A stretch of 64,000 bases of DNA from Turnera subulata (lineage: Eukaryota; Streptophyta; Magnoliopsida; Malpighiales; Passifloraceae). Below the pieces are notes generated by a model. It searched no databases. It was not told the origin of the DNA and saw only the letters and a program-made list of their open reading frames with translations. The stretch covers positions 9,661 through 73,660 of the forward strand of contig JAKUCV010000147.1 in assembly GCA_028386065.3 (NCBI GenBank), written 5' to 3'. The position numbers and the translations under genes are program-made. Shown here in pieces: positions 43,050 through 55,592 of this stretch (the first letter of the stretch is position 1; every line of letters begins with the position of its first letter).

Positions 43050-44815
43050 GGCGAGATACAAGGGGCATCACACCCTACTTTTGGTTCTTCTCTCAAGGGG
43101 CACAACGCACCCCATTACCTTCAAACCTAGTTCATCGACACAAGGGGCATGTGATCCAGACAATTTGGCTATGAGGTAACGCCTTTCTCGAAACCTATAA
43201 GGAACCAGAAACACCAAGATAATCCCAGACATACATCCAACCCAAACTTGAGAGCATGGAATACCAGAGTAAGGCAACCAGGCCATGAGATGACCCCCTT
43301 TATCTTTCACCAAGAGATTTGAGATACCCATAGATGAGAGAATCCAGCCAAAAGTCGATGACCCAGTCTTCGCAACCTTCAAGGAACCAGTTAACTCAAT
43401 CATAAGCCAAAGATCTGGCCTTTGTAACCTTAAGAGATGAGAGAACCCATCTAAAAGCCAAAGACCTAGTTTTTGCATCCCGAGAGATGAGAAGATTTCA
43501 GTCAAAGCCAAAGACCCAGTCTTTGCGCCTTGTAGGATGAGGGAATCTAGTAAAAAAAGCTGAAGACCCGGTCTTCGCAAAAAACCCGTGATAACCCAGA
43601 AACATAAAGCTTGAGACACCCAAAGATGAGAAATCAGCCAAAGCCAAGGACCCAGTTCTTGCAAACCATCCAGTCATCCAGATATGAGGGAAGCCATGGG
43701 ACAATGAAATCTAGAAAAACCCAGGCATGAGAGGAGCCAATCCAAGAGACCTTGCCATAAGGGACCCAGACATGAGTAAATCAAGAGAGAAGCCAGCAAA
43801 CTGAGGACCTAGTCCTTGCAAATCGTGAGATAAACCAGACCAGTCATGAGAGAAACCAATAAGCCAAAAACCCAATTGTGGCAAACCAGTCTAACCTCCA
43901 CGAACCAAAAGCCGAGAACCCAGTTCTCGTAACCTAAAGCCAAGAGCCCAGCCCTTACGAACTGTGAGAGAGAGTAAACAAACCAAAAGCCGAGGATCCG
44001 GTTCTCGCAACCCAAATCCAAGAGCCCAGCTCTTGCAAACCTTGAGATAAGTCGACCTTATGACATACAAGTCAGAAGCCGGGGACCCAGTTCTCGCAAA
44101 CCATGGGATGAGGAAATCAAAATCAAAAGCCGTGTACCTAGTAGCCGCAAAATCAAAGCCGTGTGTCCAACACCCGTAGAAACAATAGCCTTGTGCCCAA
44201 CACCCGCAAAACTAAAAGCCGTGTGCCCAGCACCTACCCAGAACCAGCAAAAACAAAAGTTGTGTGCCTAACACTCGTAAAACCAAAAGGCCGTGTGCCT
44301 AGCACCCGCATAATTAAAATCCATGTTCCCAGTACCCGCAAAACCAAAGTCGAGGACCCGGTTCTCGCAAACCCCAAGATGAGATGATTCCCAAACCAAA
44401 ATGTTGAATATGGAGTTGACAAAGAAGAGAAATTTTTTTTTATCAACAACTCGATAGATGAGATGATTCTATCACCCCAGGATGAGAAGATTCCCAAAAA
44501 CCATAACTTGGGTTGAGATGATTCCCAACTTAGTTGACAAAGATGAGAAGATTCTTTGTTGAAAACCTGATAGATGAGATGATTCTATCAACCAGGGATG
44601 AGATGATTCCCGAAAACCATAGACCTGAGATGAGATGATTCCCACAAATCGAGGGCCAGCCCCTCAAACCTTCGAGAGGAGATGATTCCCGAAGTGGAGC
44701 ATGGGATGCTCCAACCCTTGGCACACACCGGACACATCTATCATTCAAATTTGGTTGTTCCTATTCTTACGTTGTTTTGTCCCTAGTCTCTAAGGACTCA
44801 TCAATGAGGGGCACC
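43050..44815 (+). repeat. E2 hypervariable 3' untranslated repeat zone
   Basis: Scrambled phrase repeats at 43050-44120, AAAGCCGTGTGCCCA-CACCCGCAA units at 44128-44345 and constant-loop hairpins at 44375-44700, e.g. ATAGATGAGATGATTCTAT (44453-44471 and again near 44570). It ends in the polypurine tract GAGGGGCACC at 44806-44815. Open frames such as 43068-43664 (minus) come from the repeats. Confidence 0.8.
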
Positions 44816-46376
44816 TGTGAACACCCAAATTTGACCCATGAAGTTTCTACTAAAATTGGATTTTAAATATACTTGAACCTTAAATTGATGAGATGATTCA
44901 ATCCTAGGATTAAGACATGTCAAGAATTTCACTTTGTAGAAATAATATATTTTGGTAATTTGGACCTTTATTTTTTTGAGCTCTAGGATTAATGAGATGA
45001 TTTAATCTTAGAATAAAATCTATAATAAGGTTTATTTAGGCCTGAATATATTTTAATTGCTTGGGCTGTGTACTTATTTTTTAACCCAATTATATTCAGA
45101 TGATTTATTCTTGGGTTAAGAATGAGTTTAAGGGCCCAAGTTAATTCTCCAGAGTTTAGTTGGCCCACTAACACATTTCTTGCAGGTTAATTCTTGCTCT
45201 GGTTTTCTTGGAAAATCAGACTTAAATCATCATTTAATTAGGTTTTGTGTTTTTGGCATGATTTTGCATAAAATGGGTGTTGATGTGTAATTAATCAGTT
45301 ATGGAATGATTTAGAGGAGTAATAATCAAGTAATGGAGTGATTCTGGGTTGATTAGGGGTTGATTACGGGGTAGGATCAAATCAGAGCTCAATTAGAGGG
45401 AATGGGATTCAAAAAAGGAAAGAACGGGTGACACGCGGGCTGACCAGTGGTCCTCTCGTGACGATCGCCTGGTGCAGGCGGACATCCACTGAAGACCGCC
45501 GGCCCTGGCGGTCATCAGTGCCCAGAATCCTTGATTTTCTCAATTTTTGTTTCTAATTCGATCCTACGTAGTTTTGGACCAGATTTTCGGGCATAATCTT
45601 CACCATTAAGCAGGTCTACACCCCTAGGCTCCCCAGAACACTATAAATGGGACCCCTCACACACATTTCTGGGGACACACATTATTTTTCACATACACAC
45701 CTATAAACTTGAGTGCTTGGAGAAACTTTACCTCTCCAAGTCTATAAATCTTTTATAGGCAGAAACTCTGGTAAAATTTTGTGGGAAACATCAGTAGAAT
45801 TCCAGCAAGGAGGAATCAAGAAGAGGATCAACCATTGAGCTTAGAAGTGGCAGGAAGGTGGATGTAGAACACAACCCAATCCAAGGAGGTGGAGGAGGGC
45901 AATAAGACGTAACACTAATCCTTTCTTGTTTGATTCTGGCTGATTGTATACTGATGCTTTTGATGATGTAACTAGCGAGTTAATGCCATGTTTAGAAACA
46001 TGTGGCTTTGACCCCGGTCATTCGGGTACGTAGGTAGTCTCTATTTTACAACGGGATGCAAGCCAAATCTTCTTCGTCTCCCCTTCTCTTTACTTTCCAC
46101 TCTTGCACACCTGCACACGGCACAATTATACTTTGCAGTTGCACAATGTTTTGACCCAACATGAATGGGTGCCTAACACCTTCCCATCCATGACGAACCC
46201 CCGATTCCATGTCTTTCCATGACTATGTTGCCTAAAAGAGTCGTACAAAGGTTTTTCCCAAATTTTGTCCGTAATAAAATTTGGGTGGTGACTCCATTGA
46301 CACGGGATTGACCTGAGGAAGAAGGTGAAAAGGAATAGGTGAATAGGCCCAAGCGATTTTGGGTCGGGTATTCACA
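44816..46376 (+). repeat. E2 3' LTR
   Basis: 1,561 bp, complete: TGTGAACACCC to GGGTCGGGTATTCACA. TGAGATGAT cores in U3 (near 44890 and 44994), dyads at 45442-45522 and TATA at 45642-45648. Directly followed by E1 5' LTR sequence starting CTTGT. Confidence 0.9.
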
Positions 46377-47744
46377 CTTGTACAGGTGTGTGAGCATTGT
46401 GGTAAAAAATAATACATAAATAATAAAATAAAATTGAAACAAAAAGGAAAAAATAAATATTTGGGCTTGAGTCTCCACCACTAGAGACCACCTACGTACC
46501 CCCGCGAACAGGTTCAAAGCCCACGTAGTTCTTGTCTCATCATCACAACAATCACATCATCAATATCATCAACAAATCCTCAGCAAATGATTAACACAAA
46601 AAAGGTTTAGTGTTAACTCTTGTACCCCTCCTCTAGCTCCATGGATTGGGTTGTGTTCTCCAACCAACTCTTTTCTACTTCTATGCTTAATCTTTAATCC
46701 CCTCTTGGTCTACCCTTGCTGCTCCTTTCATGATGGTCCCCACGAAATTCCTCCAGAGTTTCTGCCTATAGAGAGTTTTCTAGGCGTGGAGAAGTAGAGT
46801 TTCTCCAAGCAAACAAAGCTCATAGGGTGTGTGTGTAAACGAGCGATTCCCCCTTTTGAAATGTGAGTGGGGGTCCTATTTATAGTGTTCTGGGGAGGGT
46901 AGGGGCGTGGGCCTGCTTAATGACCAAGGTCTCAGCCAAAAATCTGGGCCAAAATCGTGTAGAATCAAATTAGGGGACAAAATCGGTGAAAACGGGCAAT
47001 CTGGCCATGCATGACTGCCAGGGCCGGCGGTCATGGGCTGGATGGCTGCCATGGCCGGCGGTCATGGGCTCCATGATCGCCAGGGCCGGAGTTCATCCCG
47101 CCATGGCTGCCCGGCGCCTCCGCGTTTCCCCGTTTTTCCCTTTCTTTGCACCCGGTTCCCCCTAATTCCTCCCTGATTTGATTCCACCGTGTAATTAACC
47201 CCTAATCAACCCAGAATCACCTCTTTTATTTTATTAGTACTCCCCCCAATCATCTCCTAATTGATTGATTACACATTAAGTCCCCATTTTGTGCTCAAAT
47301 CATACCAAAATACATTTACTATTAAGGGATGATTTAACTCTGATTTTCTATGAAAATCAAAGCTAAAATTAGTTTGCAAGTAATGTGTTTATGGGCTAAT
47401 CAGCTCTGAAAAGTCTATATTTTACTAACCTAGGACCTCAAATTCATCCTTAACCCACAAATAAATCATCTCATTGTAATTGGGTTAAAATAATCAAGGA
47501 AGCCCAAGTAAATAAAATAGGATAATTATTTCAATGAACTGGTTTTTAGTATATTTTTACCTTAAGATTAAATCATCTCAATAATTCTAAGGTTCAAACA
47601 TATAAATCCAATTCATATAATATGTATTCCACTAAAATAAATTCTAAGTGTGCCTTAGCTATAGACCAAATCATCTCACTAATTTTATGGCTTGAGCCTA
47701 CCTAAATTAGAGGAATATTCATGGGTCAAATTTGGGTGTTCATA
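46377..47744 (-). repeat. E1 right (5') LTR remnant
   Basis: Matches E1 left LTR from about 13905 to 15236 and lacks the inner ~240 bp, where E2 inserted. The outer end reads TTCATA instead of TTCACA and is followed by the duplication GGTGT. Confidence 0.88.
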
Positions 47745-50400
47745 GGTGTCTGCTTCAACCCGTACAGCCCGTGATGTAACTTACACACATAGTTGGGATT
47801 GGAAGAATCCCCAAACCCAGGTGGCAGGTGCATGTACACTTCTTCATGCAGGAGACCAGTAAGAAATGCATTTTTAACATCCAATTACCTGATGCTCTAG
47901 CCACGAGAAACTGCAATAGCATGAACAAACCATATCGTCACCGCCTTTACAACGGGGCTATAGGTTTCCTCAAAGTCTTCTCCCGCCCGTTGTGTGTAGC
48001 CCTGAGCAACAAGACTGGCTTTATACCGAGCCAAAGTACCATCTGAATTGTACTTACGGCGAAATACCCAACGATAGCAAACAATATTCACGGTGGAATC
48101 TGGGGGTGGAACCAATTTCCAAATGTTATTTTGAAGCAGTGCCTGATATTCATCCTCCATAGTATGACACCAGTTATCATCCTTTGAAGCCTGTTGATAT
48201 GTGCGGTGTTCAGTTGGTTTAGTATGTGTAAGAAGGGAAAATTTGGTTGCTGGTTTGTGAATACCTGCTCGCAGACGTGTCGTCATAGGGTGTGGGTTCA
48301 GGGGAGGTGGAGGTGATGGGTTAGGTGAAATAGGATTATGATGAAGTTGTGGCAGGTGTGTGAGTTTGTGTTTGGGAGGGAGGCAAGTGGGATGTATTAG
48401 AAGTTTTAGCAGGTGTGTGAGTTTGTTTTTGCAAGGGAGACGAGTGGGATGTATTTGGAAGATAAGAAGGTCGAGCGAACTGGAGAGGAGGATGGTATGT
48501 GAGGCTGTGATAGAGTAGAGATAGGGGTCGTGGTTCTTACCCTATTAGGTGATAAGGACGTAGATGGAACTAGTGCACCAGGCAATTGGAAAATAATAAA
48601 GTGATCAAAAGTTTGAGACTGTGGAGAAGAAACATGAGCCACAGTGGAGTATGGACAAGAAGTTTCATCAATGACAACATTCCGGGACACAACAACCTTT
48701 CGTGAGGATGGATTAAAACACTGAAAACCTTATGTTGAGAAGAAAACCCCAGAAAAATATGGAGGTCTGCGCGAGTATGTAACTTGTGAACGGATTGATG
48801 CACGTTGAGTGGATAACAAGCACATCCAAATACACGAAGTTGAGCAAAAGAGGGTTCCCGACTGTGAGACAGCCACTGTAAAGTGTGATGTGGGAGGCGG
48901 TTTCGGACATAAACAACATAATTTAGGGATTCCACCTAGAAAGTTGGAGGTAATTCTGCTTGGAATAAAATAGACCGAACTGAATTGAGTAGCGTCCTAT
49001 GTTTTCTCTCCGCCATGCCGTTTTGCTGATGAGAATAGGGACAAGAAATTCAACACAAAATGCCATGGGTTTGGAGATAATCATCAAATTTGTGATTACA
49101 AAATTCCCCTCCCCCATCACTTAGGAGACAACGAATCGAAAGTCCAAAGTGATTTTTAATTTCAGCACACAATCGTGTAAAATGATAAAAAAATTTGGCT
49201 TTAGAATGGAGAGGATAAACCCAGCAGTATTTAGAATACTCATCAAGAAACAAAATGTAACACTTGAATCCACTAACAGAAGAAATAGGTGATGTCCATA
49301 CATCACAATGAACAATATGAAATAACCCTAGACAAGGTTCTAAAGAACTAGGATAAGAAAACTGAGTTTTCTTTCCTTGTTGACAAGCTGAACAAAAATT
49401 TTTTTGAAAAGAATAACACAAAGCTGGAAATTGATGAATAAAAATTTGGACGAGGAGAATAATGAGAAGGAGGAGGCGAGAAAGAATGAGAAGGACAAGG
49501 TGGATTAGAGAAAGAAGGAGAAGACCAGGTGGAAGAAGAAGGTCGTGGAGAGTATGAACCACGTCCCCCACGGCCCCCCCGACCACCATGCCCACTGCGG
49601 CCTTTAGTGGTAGTAAATAGAGCCTGAGAAGACTCACCAGAAGAGGCAACACGAGAGGACTTATTTTTCCTGGTTTCCTAGGCCAAAAGAATAGAACGTA
49701 ACTCGAAAAAAGAGGGAAGACGACATTTGGACGTAAGAAGGGTGACAATATCACTGTGATCGTCAGGAAGTCTGTCCAAGATTTGCATGACCACATCGTC
49801 ATCACTAAAACGACGGCCAATCGCCTCCAAATTAATCGCGATACTACGAACGGATTGAAGGTAAGTAGACCCTTTTTGGATTTAACAAAGATAGACCTAT
49901 ATTCCATATAGCAGGCTTGAACATGATCATGGAAGAGTTGTTCAATGAAAACCTAAACCTCACAAACAGTTGGAAAAGTACCCAGACGAGCAATGTGATT
50001 CAAATATCTGGGCTCACAGTTGCATAAATCCACAAAACAATTGTGTTATCGAGTTGGGACCATTGTGCAAAAAGTGGGTTAGGAATAGGAGGGGAACCAG
50101 GAGTTTCAGAAGGAACATACAAATCTGGTGGTGTACCAGAACCATCTATGTGATCTAAAACCTAATGAGAAAGACACACAGTGTAGAAAAAACTCTGCAG
50201 ACAAGAAAGTTCAAAAAAATGAGAGTAGCTGGCACATAATTCCTAATATTTCCAACGCTAAACACCGAATGAAGTGTAGTGCTTGGTGCGAAAAGAGAAG
50301 ACATAGAGGAGGTTGCAGACCCTGAAACTGTAGAAGGCGTCGAGGTTGAGGTAGAAGAAAAAGTGGAAGGTGAAGTAGACATGACAAGGCTGGGCAAGAA
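47745..50400 (-). pseudogene. C2m: copia gag, integrase and RT N-part
   Basis: Middle piece of C2m. Gag starts MSTSPSTFSSTSTST at 50382 and is broken by frameshifts down to about 49620 (Gly/Arg-rich GHGGRGGRG stretch). GAG-pre-integrase and integrase follow: FCSACQQGKKTQFSYPSS, HCDVWTSPISSVSGFKCYILFLDEYSKYCWVY, LSDGGGEFCNHKFDDYL (second Asp and surrounding block), then YVVYVRNRLPH and LRVFGCACYP at 48935-48800. RT opens with DNWCHTMEDEYQALLQNNIWKLVPPP, YRWVFRRKYNSDGTLARYKASLVAQGYTQ and DFEETYSPVVK, and breaks off at GLYGLKQTP (47750), continued at 13665. Confidence 0.88.
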
Positions 50401-51804
50401 TGTTAGTGTAATGCCCAAAAACCAATCATTGGATGATTATGTTATTTTAGAGTCATGATATTTGATTAAGGTTTTATTCCAATAAATGTCTTCGTTTATT
50501 CAATTATATCTGTGAAGATTGCTTGGACATATTTATAACCCATGAATATTTTATATTCTTAAAAGTTCATAGTCGATTATTATTATGGATGGGTTGTAAT
50601 AATAAATTAAGACTAGCAGATGTTGAGAATCATATAAGATATGAGGTCTGCATACGGGTACAAGTTAGGGAACTTGTGGACTGGACCGACCCAACTTGAG
50701 AACACCACATGGATCATTACATGTTGTCATTGGTGGTCCTTATAAGTGTTGTCCTTAGACCTGAGATCATCAAGGTTCCCAACATATAAGTCATGTGCTT
50801 TGATATTACTCTTGGTTACTCGTAGCTGGGTAGACATTAGAGTTATTGCTGGGCAGATGATATAATATGTAGTGGGATTTGTTTGGTCAAAATGTAATTT
50901 GTCTAGCCCAAGTAATGGGAAATATATCTGCTGGGCCCCATGATAGAGTTGAACTCTGAAATACATGGCCGTGCTCAAATTAATTGATATGGGATATCAA
51001 TCAAATTTGTTTTTGACAGTTAACTCGGTTTCAAGAAACCATAGATTAAACATATGCGAGAATGACATATTCCATGTCTCGTGTTTGATCTCTATATTAT
51101 TAGACAAAGGGACAAAGACACAATAATGAGGCTTGTTGAATCGGTATTGATCTTGTCACTTGGGTAACAATGATGTGTTGCTAGACACCGCTCATTGATT
51201 ATAATTATATATGTGATTTTATAATTATTGCCAACGTGATTAGAGCCTATAGGGTCGCACACTTAGGACTGCTAATTTGAGCTATGAGTCCAAAAGAGTT
51301 TGAACAGGTTGTTGGATCAAGTTTTGGGTTATTAATAATAAGCCCATTAAGTTTTTTATTAAGCCCAAAATATTACAGCCTAAATATGATTAGGGTTAAT
51401 CCACAACACCCAGGTTTTTATGTCTCTATATATATGTGATATATGCTTTGTGATATGTGTGTGTGTTAGTGGCTTCACATCACAAAATTAGTAGACATAA
51501 AACCCTAGCTGTTCTCTCATCTTAGAAACAGATAGCACTGTGAGAAGAGAGATTGTGAAGGCTCAATCCAGAGATCGTGTGACGGTTCCTGGTGATTGAC
51601 AGTTCATGTGGATACCGTGGAGAAATGGGATTCTTTTTCCCGTTTTAAACTCATTCAGCTCAACAGTTGAGTGAAAGAACTCGACCAAAACAGGTACTAA
51701 ATCCCATCCATTCGATTTGTCCCGTTTCACATGGACCCTGTGATGGTTTCGGGATTTGATTTCGCTGTGTATTAGCTCCCTATTTGTGTACCCGATACCC
51801 TACA
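50401..51804 (+). repeat. C3 5' LTR
   Basis: 1,404 bp, TGTTAGTGTAAT to CGATACCCTACA. Promoter and R borders are not obvious; a TATATATATGTG stretch near 51425 may be the TATA region. Confidence 0.92.
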
Positions 51805-51805
51805 G

Positions 51806-51820
51806 TGGTAGCGAAGCCTC
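51806..51820 (+). other. C3 primer binding site
   Basis: TGGTAGCGAAGCCTC, one base after the LTR. Shares TGGTAGCG with the sites of G1 and C2m and differs from the common initiator-Met site after TGGTA. Confidence 0.65.
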
Positions 51821-53140
51821 TTGTGAAACCATAAATCGAATTTGATTGTTTGTTTATATGATCTGCTGTATGTCATATAGTGTGATTGTTATGGCTTTTG
51901 TCGATTAGTTTTTTCTAATTATAATCATATCGATTGGTAAGTGATATCAATCAGAGTGTGTTTTCAACAGTAAGTCGAATGAGTTCGACAGAGAAAGATC
52001 AATTGGTATGAGATGCCAAACACAGGGTGAAAATTGAGAGTCTATTTCACACAGAACACAGAAGTCCCGCATGGCCGGACGGTCATGTCGCTTGGACCGC
52101 CAGATCATGGCGGACATCAGCGGATGACCGTCGACCATGGCGGTCATGTGCACCCTGATGCCAATTTTTCTCCCGTTTTCGATTCTAATTTGATTTTACA
52201 CGAACTGTATAGTACTAGCTCTGTGTAGCGCCTTATACTATGATAATGTTGAAATAATATTACATGTAATCATGAATTAAATGCATATCTTGTATGCATT
52301 TGTGAAGCATGGTGCATGGTTATGGCTATACAACATTCTAAGGCTTGAGATTGTTTGTATAGTTTACAATCATGTCACATTACGTTGCTGTTGATTACGT
52401 GTGATGCATGTTGATTGTATATATGATATATAATGTGTTAGTTACATGCATATAATCCCTCAACATAATATTAAGTTCATATGTGTTTCCTTCCATTGAT
52501 TAGCACTCTTCTAGACTTAGATCAACAGTTGGCAGGTTTGCCAAAGCAAAGTGCCAATGTTTATCTTAGTAAGATGCGATGGGATAATTGTAATATCCAA
52601 ACTGCTAGTCATGGGTTAGACTTAACTAAGTCATCCCAATAAAATTGGAAACTTAGAGGCAAGGAGTTGAGTAAGGTCGATAAGAGCGACTAGAACAAGG
52701 GTTGTTCACTCAACTATCCAAGAGTTACATGAGATGTAATTGACAAGAGGTTGTCTACCTAAATAGCTATAATATAAGTGATTAGCCAAAGCTAACTTAT
52801 GTTATTGCGAAATATGGATCTTGGCCTACTAGAATACTCATGGTTAAGTATTTCGAAATAATATATGAGGGTTATTATTTCAGTGGAAGTATCATTTTAT
52901 GAAATTCCTTGTTAAATGATTTTACATATGCATGACTCTTATTANTAATTGACAAGAGGTTGTCTACCTAAATAGCTATAATATAAGTGATTAGCCAAAG
53001 CTAACTTATGTTATTGCGAAATATGGATCTTGGCCTACTAGAATACTCATGGTTAAGTATTTCGAAATAATATATGAGGGTTATTATTTCAGTGGAAGTA
53101 TCATTTTATGAAATTCCTTGTTAAATGATTTTACATATGC
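51821..53140 (+). other. C3 leader between primer site and gag
   Basis: About 1.3 kb without a gene. Holds a GACCGCC/GGCGGTC-type dyad cluster (52067-52157) like that of the unrelated E elements, and a perfect direct repeat around an N (52737-53153). Confidence 0.6.
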
Positions 53141-53153
53141 ATGACTCTTATTA
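52737..53153 (+). repeat. 208-bp perfect direct repeat around a single N
   Basis: 52737-52944 and 52946-53153 appear identical base for base, separated only by the N at 52945. This is what a contig join with an unmerged overlap looks like. Confidence 0.88.
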
Positions 53154-54060
53154 TGTGTGATTTAATTGTTGTAGAGTTACCATTGGCACAAAACACAAAC
53201 ACTGCATCACTGCGATCAGCCCTTGAGAAGGAAAAGCTGAATGCAAACAATTTCCTTAAGTGTCATCGAAATTTGAGGATTGTCCTCAAACATGAAAAGA
53301 AGTTGTATGTCCTTGAAGGGCCTGCTCCTGATGAACCAGCTGCCAATGCTCCCCGTGCAGAAAAAGATGCTTATAAGAAGCATACGGATGATGCATTGGA
53401 TGTAGCCTGCCTCATGCTAATCAACATGGAATCTGAGCTTCAGAAGCAACATGAGAAGCTGGGTGCTTTCGATATGATCGAACACCTTAAGATGCTCTTT
53501 GAGGGCAAGCTAGGCATGAAAGGTATGAGACCTCAAAGGCAATGTTCCAATACAAGATGGTTGAGTTGTCACCTGTTCGACCTCATGTGCTCAAGAAGAT
53601 GGCATATATCGAGAGCCTTGAGGAACTGGGTTTTCCATGCAAAGGGAGATGGTTGTTGACCTTGTCCTGCAATCGTTGCTGGACAGTTATAGTCAATTTG
53701 TCATGAACTTCAACATGAATCATCTTGATAAGACATTGAAAGAGTTGCTTAACATATTGGGAATTGCTGAGCAGCAAATGAAAGCCAACAAAGGCAATAA
53801 CATCTTGATAGTTCAGAATGGAAAAAGGGAAGGAAAGGCTAAGTTCAACAAGAAGAAGAACTTTGCCAGAAAGTCTGGTTCATGTTCTTCATCTACTTGT
53901 ACAGCACAAGCATTAAAACCCAAAAGTGGTATTGCTATGGAGGGACAGTGCTTCCATTGCAAGAAAACTGGGCATTGGAAGCTTAACTGCCCCATTTACC
54001 TTGAGGAGGTGAAGAAACAGAAGGGAAGTAAGACTTTCACTACAGGTATTTTTATTATAG
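53141..54060 (+). pseudogene. C3 gag
   Basis: Copia gag: ALEKEKLNANNFLKCHRNLRIVLKHEKKLYVLEGP, PAANAPRAEKDAYKKHTDDALDVACLMLINMESELQKQHE, DMIEHLKMLFEG in one frame (to 53659). Then, after a shift of frame at about 53640, FVMNFNMNHLDKTLKELLNILGIAEQQMK and the zinc knuckle CFHCKKTGHWKLNC (53951-53992). The start at 53141 lies in the duplicated stretch and is provisional. Confidence 0.87.
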
Positions 54061-55592
54061 AAGCTAATATTTCTATCTCAGCATCATGGGTATTAGATAC
54101 TGGATATGGATCTCACATTTGTGTAAATGTGCAGGATCTGACAAAGAGTAGAAAATTAGCAAGAGGTGAAGTGGACCTGCGTGTGGGGAATGGAGCAAGA
54201 GTTGTTGCATTAGCCGTAGGGACTTACCGTTTATCTTTACCTAGTGGTTTGATTTTGGAATTGGACAGTTGCTATTATGTGCCTACTATAAGTAGGAATT
54301 TGATTTATGTTTCTTGTTTGAACAAGAAGGGTTTTTCATTTATAATAAAGAACAACTGTTGTTCTATTTATTTGAATGATGTTTACTATGGTGGTGTACA
54401 TTTGAGCAATGGTTTGTATATTCTAGATCTTGAAAACCCGATCTATAACTTTAACACCAAAATGGTCAAATTAAATGATTCTAGTATGACCTATCTCTGG
54501 CATTGACGCATGGGTCATATAAATGAGACTCATATATCTAAACTCCATAAGAATGGATTCTTAGACTCATTTGATTTTGAATCTTATGAGACATGCGAGT
54601 CATGTTTATTGGGCAAGATGACAAAGACTACTTTTACTGGTAAAGGTGAAAGGGCTTCAGATTTATTAGGACTTATACATTCTGATGTATGTGGTCCTAT
54701 GTCTACACAGGCTAGAGGTGGATTCCAATACTTCATTATATTTACTGATGACTATAGTAGATATGGCTATGTGTATCTTATGAAACACAAGTCAGAATCC
54801 TTTGAAAGGTTCAAGGAATTCAAGAATGAGGTACAGAATCAACTCGGCAAGAGTATTAAAATGCTTCGATCTGATTGAGGAGGCAAATACTTAGACCGAG
54901 AATTTCTTGATCATCTGAAGGAATGTGGTATAGTATCACAACTCACTCCACCTGGCACACCTCAATGGAATGGTGTGTCTGAAAGGAGAAATCGAACTTT
55001 GTTAGACATGGTTCGTTCCTTGATGAGTCAAGCTAACCTTCCACCTTCTTTTTGGGGACATGCTTTGATGACAGCTGCTTTTACACTTAACCGTGTTCCA
55101 TCTAAATCAGTTGAAAAGACCCCACATGAGATGTAGACTGGGAAACGTCCTAGTTTGTCATTCATGAAGATTTAGGGTTGTGATGCTTACGTTAGACGAC
55201 AAGTATTAGACAAAATTGGCCGTAAATCTGATAAATGCATTTTTGTTGAATATCCTAAAGAAACTAAAGGATATTGTTTCTACAATCCCGTGGAACAAAA
55301 GATGTTTGTTGCACGTACTGCTAGTTTTCTAGAAAGAGAATTTATTTCTAGAGGGATCAGTGGAATAATAGTTGAACTCGAAGAAGTTAGAGTACAACAA
55401 GAGATTACAGAGACTGAGATAGAACAAGAACATGAGCCACAAGTTGTTGTGGGTGAAAATCCTGTACCTGTAGTAGATGGACCTCGTAAGTCTGATAGGA
55501 CTCGGCGTGAGCCTGAGAGATATGGATTTCTTTTGACTCATACCGGGGACGTGATGCTCATGGATCAAGATGAGCCCATTTCCTATCAATAG
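54061..55592 (+). pseudogene. C3 protease, GAG-pre-integrase and integrase
   Basis: Protease active site WVLDTGYGSHIC (D-T-G intact) near 54087. GAG-pre-integrase: YLWH-stop-RMGHINETH and CESCLLGKMTK. Integrase: LIHSDVCGPMSTQARGGFQYFIIFTDDYSRYGYVYLM, LRSD-stop-GGKYLDREFLDHL, GIVSQLTPPGTPQWNGVSERRNRTLLDMVRS. In-frame stops at 54504-54506, 54876-54878, 55134-55136 and 55173-55175 stand where relatives have Arg or Trp codons. Otherwise the reading is continuous. Confidence 0.88.

Larger units (their letters stand above)
23024..46376 (+). mobile_element. E2: non-autonomous Tat/Ogre-like LTR element, with E3 and S1 nested inside
   Basis: Plus-strand relative of E1 and E3. The 5' LTR lacks its first ~700 bp (remnant 23024-23892), followed by a tRNA-Arg primer site. 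E3 sits 82 bp after the LTR. E2 resumes at 34744 and ends with a polypurine tract and complete 3' LTR (44816-46376). It was inserted in the 5' LTR of E1, which resumes at 46377. Unlike E1 and E3 it has no recognisable gag-protease, only small sense frames. It has a different antisense gene at 40321-41860. Confidence 0.85.
13666..47744 (-). mobile_element. E1: non-autonomous Tat/Ogre-like LTR element, with E2, E3, S1, S2 nested inside
   Basis: Outer member of the 34-kb block. It is flanked by GGTGT at 13661-13665 and 47745-47749, a perfect 5-bp target duplication inside the RT of C2m. The left LTR (13666-15236) is complete and is the 3' LTR of a minus-strand element; the outer 1,368 bp of the 5' LTR remain at 46377-47744. 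Own interior sequence runs 15237-23020. It holds a repeat zone, an antisense DUF7745-like gene, then protease and gag. RT and integrase are absent. The primer site, 5' gag and inner part of the 5' LTR were lost in a deletion at about 23022. Confidence 0.88.
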
